Assembly (NCBI RefSeq): GCF_003833015.1
Contig: NZ_RJLQ01000005.1
Coordinates: 62,001-126,000, forward strand
Reading direction: 5' to 3'
Source: Clostridium sp. E02
GTDB lineage: Bacteria > Bacillota > Clostridia > Lachnospirales > Lachnospiraceae
Length of the DNA stretch: 64,000 nucleotides
A model generated the notes under the pieces. The model searched no databases, was not told the DNA's origin, and saw only the letters and a list, made by a program, of their open reading frames with translations. This document shows, one piece after another, positions 1 through 8,795 of this stretch (its first letter is position 1; the number at the start of each line of letters is the position of its first letter). A program made the position numbers and the translations under genes.

Positions 1-293
1 ACTGAACATTCGTAGCCGGGCTGCATACATTCAATTAAAAGCAGCTTGGAATCGACTACGGTTAAGATATCATATAGAGTCGTTTGTTCCAGTTCACAAT
101 TTAAGGCATAGCCGCCGGCACTTCCCCGATAGCTTTTCAATAGCCCGGCTTGTTCCAGTTTTCTTGCCACTTTGTAAGCAATAGGAGAATTAATATCTTC
201 TTTCTCACAAATTGTCTGAATGTTTACGGTTTCACCGCCGGACAGTGCCCGTATGACTCGTATTGCATAATCGCATTCTCTGGTAATTAGCAT
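1..293 (-). CDS. Rrf2-family transcriptional regulator (3' end outside window)
   Basis: Reading leftward from the ATG at 293 the protein begins MLITRECDYAIRVIRALSGG, the typical start of Rrf2/BadM winged-helix regulators, followed by a recognition-helix region (INSPIAYKVARKLEQAGLL) and the glycine-rich wing (YRGSAGGYAL). The last visible part, LLIECMQPGYECS, holds the first two cysteines of the region where Rrf2 proteins such as IscR and NsrR bind an Fe-S cluster, so redox or Fe-S sensing is possible but not shown. The start is supported by a GGAGGG ribosome binding site. About 97 codons are present; the C-terminus is cut by the window edge. It is transcribed away from luxS and has its own promoter with a dyad. 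Confidence 0.85.
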   Translation of the reverse strand, partial: MLITRECDYAIRVIRALSGGETVNIQTICEKEDINSPIAYKVARKLEQAGLLKSYRGSAGGYALNCELEQTTLYDILTVVDSKLLLIECMQPGYECS

Positions 294-312
294 GTGATCC
301 CTCCATGTGATA

Positions 313-342
313 AGATTAACATACTTGACTTTAATGGTCAAG
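313..342 (-). promoter_or_regulatory. Promoter with perfect dyad, likely Rrf2 autoregulatory operator
   Basis: On the minus strand TTGACC (341-336) lies 17 bp from TAATCT (318-313). The -35 sits inside a perfect inverted repeat, CTTGAC-N7-GTCAAG (324-342). A dyad over the -35 of a regulator gene suggests autorepression; that is an inference. Confidence 0.55.
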
Positions 343-354
343 ATTTATCAATAA

Positions 355-393
355 AAAGTAAAAAAGAAGACCTCTGACTAAAAAAGAGGCCTT
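355..393 (-). terminator. Intrinsic terminator of luxS
   Basis: Minus-strand RNA forms an 8-bp stem (AAGGCCTC / GAGGUCUU, one G-U pair; 367-393) followed by a U-rich run. It lies 30 bp past the luxS stop codon. Confidence 0.75.
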
Positions 394-422
394 TTTAAAA
401 TAAAAGAAAAAATACGAAAGAT

Positions 423-905
423 TTAGTTTTCTGGATAGATAAGATGCGTTTCATCAATTCCGTAAAGGATGGAATCTAGGAATTTACCAGCCAGAAGCTT
501 TGCCATATTTAGATTCATATCCTGATAGTTTCCACAATCTTTTGCAGCAGCACCAGGAACGTCGCCTTCAAAATCCCGGATAAATTCATACATTTCTGTA
601 ATGAGAGGGACTAGGTCGGATGATTTATAATCTCCGGCTAGAAGAAGATAAAATCCGGTGCGGCATCCCATGGGACCAAAGTACAGGACTTTGGAAGCGT
701 AAGCTTCCTGATTTCTTAAAAACGTAGCTCCTAGATGCTCAATGGTATGCAGTTCTGCGGTATTAATCACTGGTTCAAAGTTTGGACGGGTCATACGGAT
801 GTCAAAGGTTGTAATCACACAATCCCCTGCGTTGTCTTTTCTTGAGACATAGATACCTGGAAGTAACTTTAAATGGTCGATGGTAAAACTGGTTATTTTT
901 TCCAT
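423..905 (-). CDS. luxS: S-ribosylhomocysteine lyase LuxS
   Basis: A 160-residue LuxS, the normal length for the family. It cleaves S-ribosylhomocysteine to homocysteine and DPD, the precursor of autoinducer-2, in the activated methyl cycle. The metal site is complete: HTIEH gives His53 and His57, and DCGNY gives Cys124; Cys81 (PMGCRTG) matches the catalytic cysteine. An in-frame reading extends 29 codons further upstream, but the ATG at 905 has a GAAAGGA ribosome binding site and matches the family start MEKITSF. The gene is monocistronic, with its own promoter and terminator; no other methyl-cycle gene is adjacent. Confidence 0.97.
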   Translation of the reverse strand: MEKITSFTIDHLKLLPGIYVSRKDNAGDCVITTFDIRMTRPNFEPVINTAELHTIEHLGATFLRNQEAYASKVLYFGPMGCRTGFYLLLAGDYKSSDLVPLITEMYEFIRDFEGDVPGAAAKDCGNYQDMNLNMAKLLAGKFLDSILYGIDETHLIYPEN

Positions 906-963
906 AAGAAGATCCTTTCTATTTAAATATGATTGATTGTTCATCATTGGTCTGTTTGGTGAA

Positions 964-992
964 ATTATAATAGAAAAATGCAGTTTCTGCAA
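964..992 (-). promoter_or_regulatory. luxS promoter
   Basis: Minus strand: TTGCAG (992-987), 17-bp spacer, TATAAT (969-964). The predicted leader to the ATG at 905 is about 50 nt. Confidence 0.7.
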
Positions 993-1081
993 GAGAAAGC
1001 CAAAAGTTACAACAATAAAAGATTCATGAAACAGGAGGAAAGCCTCATACCATAGTAGGAGAAACAGGAAGGAGCGTCAGA

Positions 1082-3688
1082 ATGGAAGAATGGTTTCGTT
1101 TATCAGAGGGTGAGGTCCTTAATCAGCTTCATGCAAATAGAAACGGACTGGATTCCCAGGAGATTATAAGGCGCAGGGAGCAATATGGTTCCAATACATT
1201 AAAAAAAGCCAAACGAAAAAGTGCCTTTGAAGTTTTTCTGGACCAGTTTAAGGACTTACTGGTTATCATCCTAATTATAGCAGCTGTGATCTCCATGATT
1301 TCCGGTGATGTGGAAAGTATGGGGGTGATCTTTGCGGTTCTTCTTCTAAATGCGGTTCTTGGAACCGTACAGCATCAGAAGGCAGAAAAATCATTAGACA
1401 GTCTTATGGAGTTGTCCGCACCGGTAGCAAAGGTGCTGCGGGAGAAAAAGATACTGGAAATTCTTTCTGCGGAACTTGTACCTGGAGATATTCTTCTTCT
1501 AGAAGCAGGAGATATGGTGGCTGCGGATGGGCGTATTTTAGAAAATTATTCTCTCCTAGTGAATGAAAGTTCTCTAACAGGGGAATCGGTCAATGTGGAG
1601 AAGCATACGGAAAGGATTAAGGGAGATAAAATCCCCCTGGCAGAACAGTCCAATCTGGTTTTTTCTGGATCTATGGTTGCATCAGGAAGAGCGGTTGTCG
1701 TGGTGACAGGGACTGGAATGAAAACAGAAATTGGACGCATTGCTTCCCTCATGAATGAAACAGGAGAAAAAAGAACCCCTCTCCAGGTGAATTTAGATCA
1801 GTTTGGAAGCAGGCTCGCAGGAGCGATTTTACTGATTTGTGCCGTAGTTTTTGGCTTGAGTATTTACCGAAAGATGCCAATCCTGGATTCTTTGATGTTT
1901 GCCGTTGCCCTTGCCGTTGCTGCAATACCAGAAGCCCTTAGTTCCATTGTTACCATCGTTCAGGCAATGGGAACCCAAAAAATGGCAGGGGAAAATGCGA
2001 TTATTAAAGATTTAAAGGCAGTGGAAAGCCTGGGGTGTGTATCGGTGATTTGTTCCGACAAAACAGGAACCCTGACTCAGAACCGAATGACCGTTCAGCA
2101 GGTTTATGTAAACAATCGACTGTACCTGCCCGAACTTTTAAAACCTGAAATCCCGATACATAAATACTTTCTTTATAATGCGGTTTTAAATAATGATTCC
2201 GGATATGCCGATGGGAAACTTATGGGAGATCCCACGGAAACAGCTCTGATACAAATGGCAGAACGGGCAGGAGTGGAGGATCAGGTGGTAAAATTCTATC
2301 ACCCTAGAATCGGGGAAATACCGTTTGACTCCAGGCGAAAGCTAATGAGCACATTACACCGGTTGGAAGATAGAAATGTATTGTTTACCAAAGGGGCTTT
2401 GGATGTCCTTTTGCCAAGACTTGCCAAAATCTGGACGGGGGAGGGGGTCCGTCCCTTTGGAGAGGGAGATAAACAGGCTTTGCTGGAACAAAATATGATG
2501 TTTTCCGCACAGGGACTTCGGGTTTTGACGTTTGCCTTTCGGGAAATGGGGGAACAGGAGAACCTTTCAGAGGATTCGGAAAATGCATATACGTTTCTGG
2601 GGTTAACCGCCATGATGGATCCGCCCAGACCAGAATCAAAGAATGCAGTATTGAGTGCAAAGCGGGCCGGCATACGTCCAGTTATGATCACCGGAGATCA
2701 TAAAATTACAGCCGCTGCTATTGCAGAGAAAATAGGGATTTTGGAAGAGGATGATCTGGCGGTCAGCGGACCGGAACTTGACGATATGTCAGAGGAAGAA
2801 TTAAGCCGCAGGCTGGAACAGATTAGCGTCTATGCCAGAGTTTCACCCGAGCATAAGATAAGAATTGTGCAAAGCTGGCAGAAAAAGGGAAACATTGTGG
2901 CAATGACTGGGGATGGAGTCAATGATGCTCCAGCCTTAAAACAGGCAGATATTGGAGTTGCCATGGGAATAATGGGAACGGAGGTGTCAAAGGATGCCTC
3001 TTCTATGATATTAACCGATGATAATTTTGCAACCATTATAAAAGCCGTTGCCAATGGTAGGAATGTATACCGAAATATCCGAAACGCCATCAAATTTTTG
3101 TTATCTGGGAATATGGCGGGGATTCTATGCGTTCTTTATACCTCTTTGCTTGCGTTGCCGACTCCATTTGCACCGGTCCATCTATTGTTTATCAACCTGT
3201 TAACCGACTCTTTGCCAGCCATTGCCATTGGGATGGAAAAAGCAGAAGCTGATTTGCTGGCTCAGAAGCCACGGAATCCAAAAGAAGGAATTCTAACCCG
3301 GTGTTTTGTACTTCAGATCTTACTTCAGGGTGCACTCATTGCAATCTTTACCATGGCCGCTTATCATACTGGGCTGGTTACCGGAAGTGAGGCGGCGGCA
3401 AGCACCATGGCATTTTCAACCTTAACCCTTGCAAGACTATTTCATGGTTTTAACTGCCGCAGCAGACATTCCATCTTAAAGATTGGATTCATGAGTAATT
3501 TATGGAGTATTATGGCATTTGAAGCCGGAGCCGTACTCTTAGGGGCCGTGCTTTTTATCCCCACACTTCACAACCTTTTTTATGTTGCAGATTTAAGCGG
3601 AAGGCAGCTGATTACCATTGTTATCTTTGCCCTTTTGCCAACGCTAGTAATCCAATCCTTTAAGACCATAAGAGAGAGTCTCCACTGA
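1082..3688 (+). CDS. Calcium-type P-type ATPase (P2A family)
   Basis: An 868-residue cation-pumping ATPase. It shows the cation-ATPase N-terminal domain, the actuator loop TGES (166-169), the phosphorylated Asp326 in CSDKTGTLT, the hinge motif TGDGVNDAP near residue 610, and about ten membrane helices. Helix 4 carries PEAL and helix 6 carries NLLTDSLPA, which match Ca2+ pumps of the SERCA/PMR1 type rather than heavy-metal pumps, and there are no N-terminal metal-binding cysteine domains. It probably exports Ca2+ from the cytoplasm, although Mn2+ cannot be excluded. The start has GGAAGGAGC upstream. It is divergent from luxS and appears monocistronic. Confidence 0.9.
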   Translation: MEEWFRLSEGEVLNQLHANRNGLDSQEIIRRREQYGSNTLKKAKRKSAFEVFLDQFKDLLVIILIIAAVISMISGDVESMGVIFAVLLLNAVLGTVQHQKAEKSLDSLMELSAPVAKVLREKKILEILSAELVPGDILLLEAGDMVAADGRILENYSLLVNESSLTGESVNVEKHTERIKGDKIPLAEQSNLVFSGSMVASGRAVVVVTGTGMKTEIGRIASLMNETGEKRTPLQVNLDQFGSRLAGAILLICAVVFGLSIYRKMPILDSLMFAVALAVAAIPEALSSIVTIVQAMGTQKMAGENAIIKDLKAVESLGCVSVICSDKTGTLTQNRMTVQQVYVNNRLYLPELLKPEIPIHKYFLYNAVLNNDSGYADGKLMGDPTETALIQMAERAGVEDQVVKFYHPRIGEIPFDSRRKLMSTLHRLEDRNVLFTKGALDVLLPRLAKIWTGEGVRPFGEGDKQALLEQNMMFSAQGLRVLTFAFREMGEQENLSEDSENAYTFLGLTAMMDPPRPESKNAVLSAKRAGIRPVMITGDHKITAAAIAEKIGILEEDDLAVSGPELDDMSEEELSRRLEQISVYARVSPEHKIRIVQSWQKKGNIVAMTGDGVNDAPALKQADIGVAMGIMGTEVSKDASSMILTDDNFATIIKAVANGRNVYRNIRNAIKFLLSGNMAGILCVLYTSLLALPTPFAPVHLLFINLLTDSLPAIAIGMEKAEADLLAQKPRNPKEGILTRCFVLQILLQGALIAIFTMAAYHTGLVTGSEAAASTMAFSTLTLARLFHGFNCRSRHSILKIGFMSNLWSIMAFEAGAVLLGAVLFIPTLHNLFYVADLSGRQLITIVIFALLPTLVIQSFKTIRESLH

Positions 3689-3708
3689 GAAAATCAGAGG
3701 GGGTAAAC

Positions 3709-3737
3709 TTGACATAATTTTAGAGAAATGTTATTAT
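3709..3737 (+). promoter_or_regulatory. glpK promoter
   Basis: TTGACA (3709-3714), 17-bp spacer, TATTAT (3732-3737; TATAAT also overlaps at 3735-3740). Transcription would begin just before the leader described next. Confidence 0.65.
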
Positions 3738-3757
3738 AATTGAAATATAGATAGGAT

Positions 3758-3823
3758 AACCTAAGAGATGACAGAGCCAGGTGATGAGTGCGGGAAACCG
3801 TTCATTTCCAAGGCTCTTTCTTT
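3758..3823 (+). promoter_or_regulatory. glpK leader with terminator; predicted GlpP antitermination target
   Basis: The leader contains AACCT-N2-GAGATGACAGAG, a block repeated almost exactly in the leader at 5440. The right end of the block forms the left arm of a terminator (AGAGCC 3773-3778 / GGCTCT 3812-3817, then TTCTTT). GlpP proteins of Bacillus act at terminators in glp leader RNA when bound to glycerol-3-phosphate, and a glpP gene lies 5 kb downstream. The antitermination role is inferred. Confidence 0.65.
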
Positions 3824-3879
3824 GATATGACAAATATTTAACAAGCGATTCAAGTAAAATGCCGGAAGGGGAAAGAATT

Positions 3880-5379
3880 ATGGGGAGATACGTCATTGCA
3901 CTGGATCAGGGGACAACCAGTTCCAGATGTATTTTGTTTGATCAGCAGGGGGGCATATTAAGCAGTGCACAAAAAGAGTTTACGCAGATTTATCCAAAAC
4001 CAGGCTGGGTGGAACATGATCCTATGGAGATCTGGTCATCCCAGTTTTCTGTTACAATGGAAGCGATGGGTAAGATCGGGGCTCACTACAGTGACATTGC
4101 AGCCATCGGGATTACCAACCAAAGGGAGACGACCATTATCTGGGACAAGGAAACAGGGGAACCAGTTTATAATGCCATTGTCTGGCAGTGCAGAAGAACG
4201 TCAGACCGAATCGGACGGGTAAAAGAAGACGGATTTTCAGAAACCATTTTAAACCGAACCGGACTGATTCCAGATGCTTATTTCTCTGGAAGCAAGATCG
4301 AATGGATTCTAGATCATGTGGAAGGGGCAAGAGAACGGGCGGAAAGGGGAGAATTACTCTTTGGTACCGTGGATACGTGGCTCATTTGGAATCTAACCAA
4401 GGGCTGCATTCATATCACGGATTATACCAATGCATCCCGGACCATGCTGTTTGATATCCATAAAAAGTGCTGGGATGAAGAGATTCTAGATTATTTTCAT
4501 ATCCCTAAAAGTATGCTTCCTGATGTAAAACCGTCTAGTTGCATCTACGGTTATACATCTTCGGATGTCATGGGAGGAAAGATTCCGATCGCAGGTGCCG
4601 CAGGGGATCAGCAGGCGGCGCTGTTTGGACAGTGCTGTTTCGAAGCCGGTGAGGTGAAGAATACATATGGAACTGGCTGCTTTTTGTTAATGAACACAGG
4701 AGAAAAGGCGGTAAAATCCGAGCATGGTCTTTTAACCACCATAGCAGCAAGCGATCAGGAGAAGATCCAGTATGCACTGGAGGGAAGTGTGTTTGTTGCA
4801 GGTGCATCCGTACAATGGCTGCGAGATGAAATGCGGATGGTTAAAACGGCATCTCAGACAGAAGAATATTGCAGGGCGGTAACGGATACCGGAGGGGTCT
4901 ATGTAGTGCCTGCATTTGCAGGACTTGGTGCGCCTTACTGGGATCAGTATGCTAGAGGAACCATTGTCGGGGTAACCAGAGGAACCAGCAAAGAACAGTT
5001 TATCCGTGCAACCGTGGAATCTATGGCTTACCAGGTTTCTGATCTGATAGAGGCCATGGAACAGGATTCACAAATACACTTAAAAGAACTAAAGGTTGAT
5101 GGTGGAGCCTGTACCAATGATTTCTTAATGCAGTTTCAGGCGGACCTTTTAAATACCCAGATTGTAAGACCAGAATGCATTGAAACAACCGCCATCGGAG
5201 CGGCATATCTTGCTGGCCTTGCCGTCGGATACTGGAGCTGCAGGGAAGAGATCAGAAAGAACTGGAAGGCCTCTCATATATTTCAAAGCCAGATGGAGGA
5301 TGAGTGCAGGAGGAAGCGGATCAAAGGGTGGAAGCGGGCGGTCAAGTGTGCCCTTTCCTGGTCCCAGGATGAGGAGTAG
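3880..5379 (+). CDS. glpK: Glycerol kinase
   Basis: A 499-residue FGGY-family kinase, the usual GlpK length, that phosphorylates glycerol to sn-glycerol-3-phosphate in the cytoplasm. The N-terminal phosphate-binding motif DQGTTSSRC and the C-terminal signature [15 protein letters not shown] are intact, as are the ITNQRET and WQCRRT segments lining the glycerol site. An ATG seven codons upstream (3859) is in frame, but the ATG at 3880 is preceded by GGAAGGGGAAAG at proper spacing and gives the conserved [11 protein letters not shown] start. Its product feeds the G3P dehydrogenase genes downstream; both units have matching regulatory leaders. No glycerol facilitator gene is in the window. Confidence 0.97.
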   Translation: MGRYVIALDQGTTSSRCILFDQQGGILSSAQKEFTQIYPKPGWVEHDPMEIWSSQFSVTMEAMGKIGAHYSDIAAIGITNQRETTIIWDKETGEPVYNAIVWQCRRTSDRIGRVKEDGFSETILNRTGLIPDAYFSGSKIEWILDHVEGARERAERGELLFGTVDTWLIWNLTKGCIHITDYTNASRTMLFDIHKKCWDEEILDYFHIPKSMLPDVKPSSCIYGYTSSDVMGGKIPIAGAAGDQQAALFGQCCFEAGEVKNTYGTGCFLLMNTGEKAVKSEHGLLTTIAASDQEKIQYALEGSVFVAGASVQWLRDEMRMVKTASQTEEYCRAVTDTGGVYVVPAFAGLGAPYWDQYARGTIVGVTRGTSKEQFIRATVESMAYQVSDLIEAMEQDSQIHLKELKVDGGACTNDFLMQFQADLLNTQIVRPECIETTAIGAAYLAGLAVGYWSCREEIRKNWKASHIFQSQMEDECRRKRIKGWKRAVKCALSWSQDEE

Positions 5380-5392
5380 ATCGTTCAGAGAC

Positions 5393-5421
5393 TTGACAAT
5401 TGGGGCATACCTATGTTAGCA
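5393..5421 (+). promoter_or_regulatory. Promoter of the G3P dehydrogenase operon
   Basis: TTGACA (5393-5398), 17-bp spacer, weak -10 TTAGCA (5416-5421), just after the glpK stop codon. The glpK mRNA may also read through into this leader. Confidence 0.5.
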
Positions 5422-5439
5422 TGAAATTAATTAAATAAT

Positions 5440-5507
5440 AACCTTTGAGACGACAGAGTAAGGAAGAGACACGGAGTGATCCGTTTGTTTTCCTTACTCT
5501 TTTTTTG
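5440..5507 (+). promoter_or_regulatory. Second glp leader with terminator; predicted GlpP target
   Basis: It shares AACCT-N2-GAGACGACAGAG with the glpK leader at 3758. Here the terminator is stronger: an 11-bp perfect stem (AGAGTAAGGAA 5455-5465 / its complement 5490-5500) followed by seven T (5501-5507). The conserved block overlaps the left arm, as expected if protein binding there prevents terminator folding. Confidence 0.7.
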
Positions 5508-5551
5508 TGCTTCCACATGCTGGAAGTCATGATAGGAATGGAGGAGAGAAC

Positions 5552-6988
5552 ATGAAGGAATTAAATTACGATGTTGCCATCATTGGGGGAGGTGTCATAG
5601 GCTGTGCGATTGCAAGAGAGTTATCTCGTTATGAATTAGACATCTGCGTGATCGAACGGGAGGAAGATGTTTGTTCTGGTACATCAAAAGCCAATAGTGC
5701 CATTGTCCACGCGGGCTACGATGCAGCCCCTGGCTCCTTAAAGGCAAAATTCAATGTAGAAGGAAACCGCAGGATGGAACAGCTATCCAAAGATTTAGAT
5801 TTTCCATTTCAACGGAATGGTTCCCTGGTTCTTTGTTATTCAAAGGAAGACCAGCCGGCATTACAGGCACTCTATGAAAAGGGGAGAATTAATGGAGTAA
5901 CGGAACTTTCCATTCTTACGGGAGAGGAAGTGAGAAAGATGGAACCCAATGTTACAGATGAGGTGGTCGCCGCATTATATGCCCCCACAGGTGGGATCGT
6001 GTGCCCCTTTGGACTTACGATTGCGTTGGCAGAAAACGCCTGTGACAACGGAGTGGAATTTCTCTTTGGGACCCAGGTAAGTGCCATTAAAAAAAGAGAA
6101 TCTGGATATGACTTAATGGCTGGGGATACGATCATACGCACTCGCTGTGTGGTCAACGCTTCCGGTGTTTATGCCGATGAGATCCACAATATGGTCAGTG
6201 AAGAGAAGATCCATATTACACCAAGAAAAGGCGACTACTGCCTTCTGGACAAAGAGGCAGGGACACTAATCTCCCATACCATCTTTTCCCTTCCTGGGAA
6301 AATGGGAAAAGGAGTATTGGTTACCCCCACGGTTCATGGCAATCTGCTGACCGGACCCACAGCAACGGATCGGGACTGGAAAGAAGACACGGCCACAACC
6401 GCAGAGGAGTTGTCTCAGATTACGGATAAAGCGAAAAGGGGAGTAAAAAACATCCCATTTAAAAAGACCATCACTTCTTTTTCTGGTCTCAGAGCTCACG
6501 AAGATCACGATGAATTTATTGTGGGTGAAGTTGTGGACGCAAAGGGGTTTTTTGACGCGGCGGGAATGGAATCACCCGGACTTTCCAGTGCCCCTGCTGT
6601 GGGAGTCTGGCTGGCTGAAAAGATTGCAGAAAGAACAGGTGCCAGAAGGAAAGAACAGGTAATAGAAACCAGGAAAGGACCAATTGATCCAAGAAACCTA
6701 TCTTTTAAAGAACGGGAAGAACTCATAAAAAAAGATCCCCGCTATGGAACCATTGTCTGCCGATGTGAGGGCATTAGCGAGGGAGAGATCGTAGATGCGG
6801 TGACAAGGACATTAGGAGCCGTATCCCTAGATGGGGTCAAGCGTCGGGTTCGAGCCGGGATGGGACGGTGTCAGGCTGGCTTTTGTGGCCCCAAAACCAT
6901 GGAGATTTTAGCAAGGGAAACCGGCAAAAAGATGGAAGATATTACAAAAAACAGACCGGGATCTTATCTGCTGACCGGAAAAAGATAA
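5552..6988 (+). CDS. FAD-dependent glycerol-3-phosphate dehydrogenase with BFD-type [2Fe-2S] domain
   Basis: A 478-residue flavoprotein related to GlpA. The N-terminus has the dinucleotide-binding motif GGGVIGCAIAREL and a DAO-type oxidoreductase fold (roughly residues 6-370). The C-terminal quarter is a bacterioferritin-associated-ferredoxin-like domain with CRC and GRCQAGFCG supplying four cysteines. The start at 5552 has GGAGGAG; the frame is open upstream but that part overlaps the leader. With the next two genes it forms the clostridial three-gene arrangement thought to oxidise G3P to dihydroxyacetone phosphate. The electron acceptor is not evident from sequence. No membrane helix is seen, so it is probably cytoplasmic. 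Confidence 0.85.
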   Translation: MKELNYDVAIIGGGVIGCAIARELSRYELDICVIEREEDVCSGTSKANSAIVHAGYDAAPGSLKAKFNVEGNRRMEQLSKDLDFPFQRNGSLVLCYSKEDQPALQALYEKGRINGVTELSILTGEEVRKMEPNVTDEVVAALYAPTGGIVCPFGLTIALAENACDNGVEFLFGTQVSAIKKRESGYDLMAGDTIIRTRCVVNASGVYADEIHNMVSEEKIHITPRKGDYCLLDKEAGTLISHTIFSLPGKMGKGVLVTPTVHGNLLTGPTATDRDWKEDTATTAEELSQITDKAKRGVKNIPFKKTITSFSGLRAHEDHDEFIVGEVVDAKGFFDAAGMESPGLSSAPAVGVWLAEKIAERTGARRKEQVIETRKGPIDPRNLSFKEREELIKKDPRYGTIVCRCEGISEGEIVDAVTRTLGAVSLDGVKRRVRAGMGRCQAGFCGPKTMEILARETGKKMEDITKNRPGSYLLTGKR

Positions 6989-7001
6989 GGAGGAGTGTAA
7001 G

Positions 7002-8267
7002 ATGACAGAATATGATATTGTAATCATTGGAGGAGGACCTGCAGGGTTAGCGGCAGCAGATTCTGCAAGAAAAGCTGGCATTGAATCCATTTTGATTCTG
7101 GAACGAGATCCATATTTAGGCGGTATTTTAAATCAGTGCATTCACAATGGGTTTGGACTGCATACCTTTCGGGAAGAATTGACCGGACCAGAATACGCTG
7201 CTCGGTATATTACTATGGTCGAAGAAGAGAATATAGCCTGTCGGCGTAATACCATGGTTTTAGGAATCAGTACGGATCACATTCTCACCATAATAAACAA
7301 AGACGATGGACTGACTCAGATCAAAGCAGGAGCTGTCATCTTAGCCATGGGGTGTCGGGAGCGTCCAAGGGGAGCCTTAAACCTACCAGGATATCGACCG
7401 GCAGGTATTTACTCGGCTGGAACGGCTCAGCGTCTTATGAATATAGACGGGTATGAGATAGGAAAAGAAGTGGTAATTCTGGGGTCTGGTGACATTGGTC
7501 TGATTATGGCAAGAAGGATGACATTAGAAGGGGCAAACGTGAAAGCTGTGGCAGAGATCATGCCCTATTCTGGGGGATTAAACCGCAACATTGTACAGTG
7601 TTTAAATGATTTTCATATTCCACTAAAATTAAGCCATACCGTAGTAGACATTCAAGGAAAAGAGCGGGTGACAGGAGTAACCCTGGCGGCTGTGGATTCG
7701 TTTGGGAAACCAGTAGAAGGAACGGAAGAACATTACACCTGCGATACCCTTCTTCTTTCCGTAGGCCTGATCCCTGAGAATGAACTTTCCAAAGAAGCGG
7801 GGATTCAGATGGATGAGAGCACGGGAGGTCCAGCGGTAAATGATCGCCTGGAAACCAATGTGAGAGGAATTTATGCCTGTGGGAATGTACTGCACGTCCA
7901 TGACCTGGTGGACTATGTATCCGAAGAGGCAGCGCATGCTGGGGCCTGTGCCGCAGCCGATGTAAAAAAAAGGAAAGAAGCTTCACGAGGGGTTTTAATC
8001 CCGATTAAGGCAAAGGAGGGAGTTCGTTACACCGTGCCCCAGTCTCTTAATATAGAGGAGATGGAAGATTCCGTGATCCTTCGATTCCGTGTATCAAAGC
8101 CTTACAAAGATCGATTTATCAGTGTATACGTTGACGAAGAAAGGGTGTCTCATGTGAGAAAAAAGGTTCTGCTACCAGGAGAGATGGAACAGGTTATCAT
8201 AAAAAAAGAGAAGATAAATCAAGTTCCAAAACTCAAACAAATCGTTGTCTGCACGGAGGAGGAATAA
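7002..8267 (+). CDS. FAD/NAD(P)-binding oxidoreductase, partner subunit of the G3P dehydrogenase
   Basis: A 421-residue pyridine-nucleotide-disulfide-oxidoreductase-fold protein. It has an N-terminal FAD motif (GGGPAGLAAADSARKAG), a second nucleotide motif (GSGDIGLIMARRM) near residue 165 and the late FAD motif GIYACGNVLHVHDLVD. The classic redox-active CxxxxC is missing; GGILNQCIHNGFG occupies that area, as in the NADH-oxidising partners found beside GlpA-like proteins. It lies 13 bp after the dehydrogenase and overlaps the next coding frame region only by spacing of one base, so the three are co-transcribed. It probably passes electrons from the dehydrogenase to NAD+ or another carrier. Confidence 0.8.
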   Translation: MTEYDIVIIGGGPAGLAAADSARKAGIESILILERDPYLGGILNQCIHNGFGLHTFREELTGPEYAARYITMVEEENIACRRNTMVLGISTDHILTIINKDDGLTQIKAGAVILAMGCRERPRGALNLPGYRPAGIYSAGTAQRLMNIDGYEIGKEVVILGSGDIGLIMARRMTLEGANVKAVAEIMPYSGGLNRNIVQCLNDFHIPLKLSHTVVDIQGKERVTGVTLAAVDSFGKPVEGTEEHYTCDTLLLSVGLIPENELSKEAGIQMDESTGGPAVNDRLETNVRGIYACGNVLHVHDLVDYVSEEAAHAGACAAADVKKRKEASRGVLIPIKAKEGVRYTVPQSLNIEEMEDSVILRFRVSKPYKDRFISVYVDEERVSHVRKKVLLPGEMEQVIIKKEKINQVPKLKQIVVCTEEE

Positions 8268-8268
8268 T

Positions 8269-8634
8269 ATGAAAGAGAGAGAATTTATCTGCATCTGTTG
8301 TCCCTTGGGATGTCCTCTTACCGTCCAGATAGAAGAGGAAACAATCACGGTAACCGGAAATTCCTGTAAAAGGGGTGAAGAATATGGAAAAAAGGAAGTA
8401 ACAAATCCCACGAGGACCGTTACTTCAACGATCCGTGTGAATGGGGGAGAACTCCCCATGGTTCCGGTGAAAACAAAGGAAGACATTCCAAAAGATAAAA
8501 TTACTGCATGTATGGAAGAAATCCGCAAAGCCCGGGTTGCAGCTCCAGTATCAATAGGTGAAGTGATCTTTGAGGATTGTGCGGGAACTGGAGTTTCGAT
8601 TCTCGCTACGAGAGCGGTAAAAAAACAAAATTAA
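8269..8634 (+). CDS. DUF1667 cysteine-rich protein, third G3P dehydrogenase component
   Basis: A 121-residue protein beginning MKEREFICICCPLGCPLTV, a cysteine cluster resembling the Fe-S end of molybdopterin oxidoreductases, with further cysteines at SCKRGEEYG and near CAGTG. DUF1667 proteins occur almost always directly after the GlpA-like and FAD/NAD genes, and are presumed to bind an iron-sulfur cluster for electron transfer. The ATG at 8269 is chosen over an earlier in-frame ATG at 8245 because GGAGGAGG lies just before it. The biochemical role is inferred from context. Confidence 0.8.
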   Translation: MKEREFICICCPLGCPLTVQIEEETITVTGNSCKRGEEYGKKEVTNPTRTVTSTIRVNGGELPMVPVKTKEDIPKDKITACMEEIRKARVAAPVSIGEVIFEDCAGTGVSILATRAVKKQN

Positions 8635-8685
8635 AATAGGAAATTAGTCTTTTTATATGAATGTATAGCATAATTCTTCTGAAAA

Positions 8686-8694
8686 TGGTATACT
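8686..8694 (+). promoter_or_regulatory. Extended -10 promoter before glpP
   Basis: TGG-TATACT (8686-8694), an extended -10 element with no clear -35. It would give a leader of about 95 nt before glpP. Confidence 0.4.
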
Positions 8695-8795
8695 TTATTG
8701 AGTTTAGGGTGGGGGAGCTTTAAGAGTTTCTTGATCGTGGAGAATTGGATTGTTTCAGTGGAGTAAGATGTATCGTGTAGCGCGGAGGGAATAAG

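Noticed and set aside
3758-3823. T-box or other tRNA-sensing leader
   Set aside because: No T-box sequence or specifier loop is visible, and the shared block with the leader at 5440 plus a nearby glpP gene favours GlpP control.
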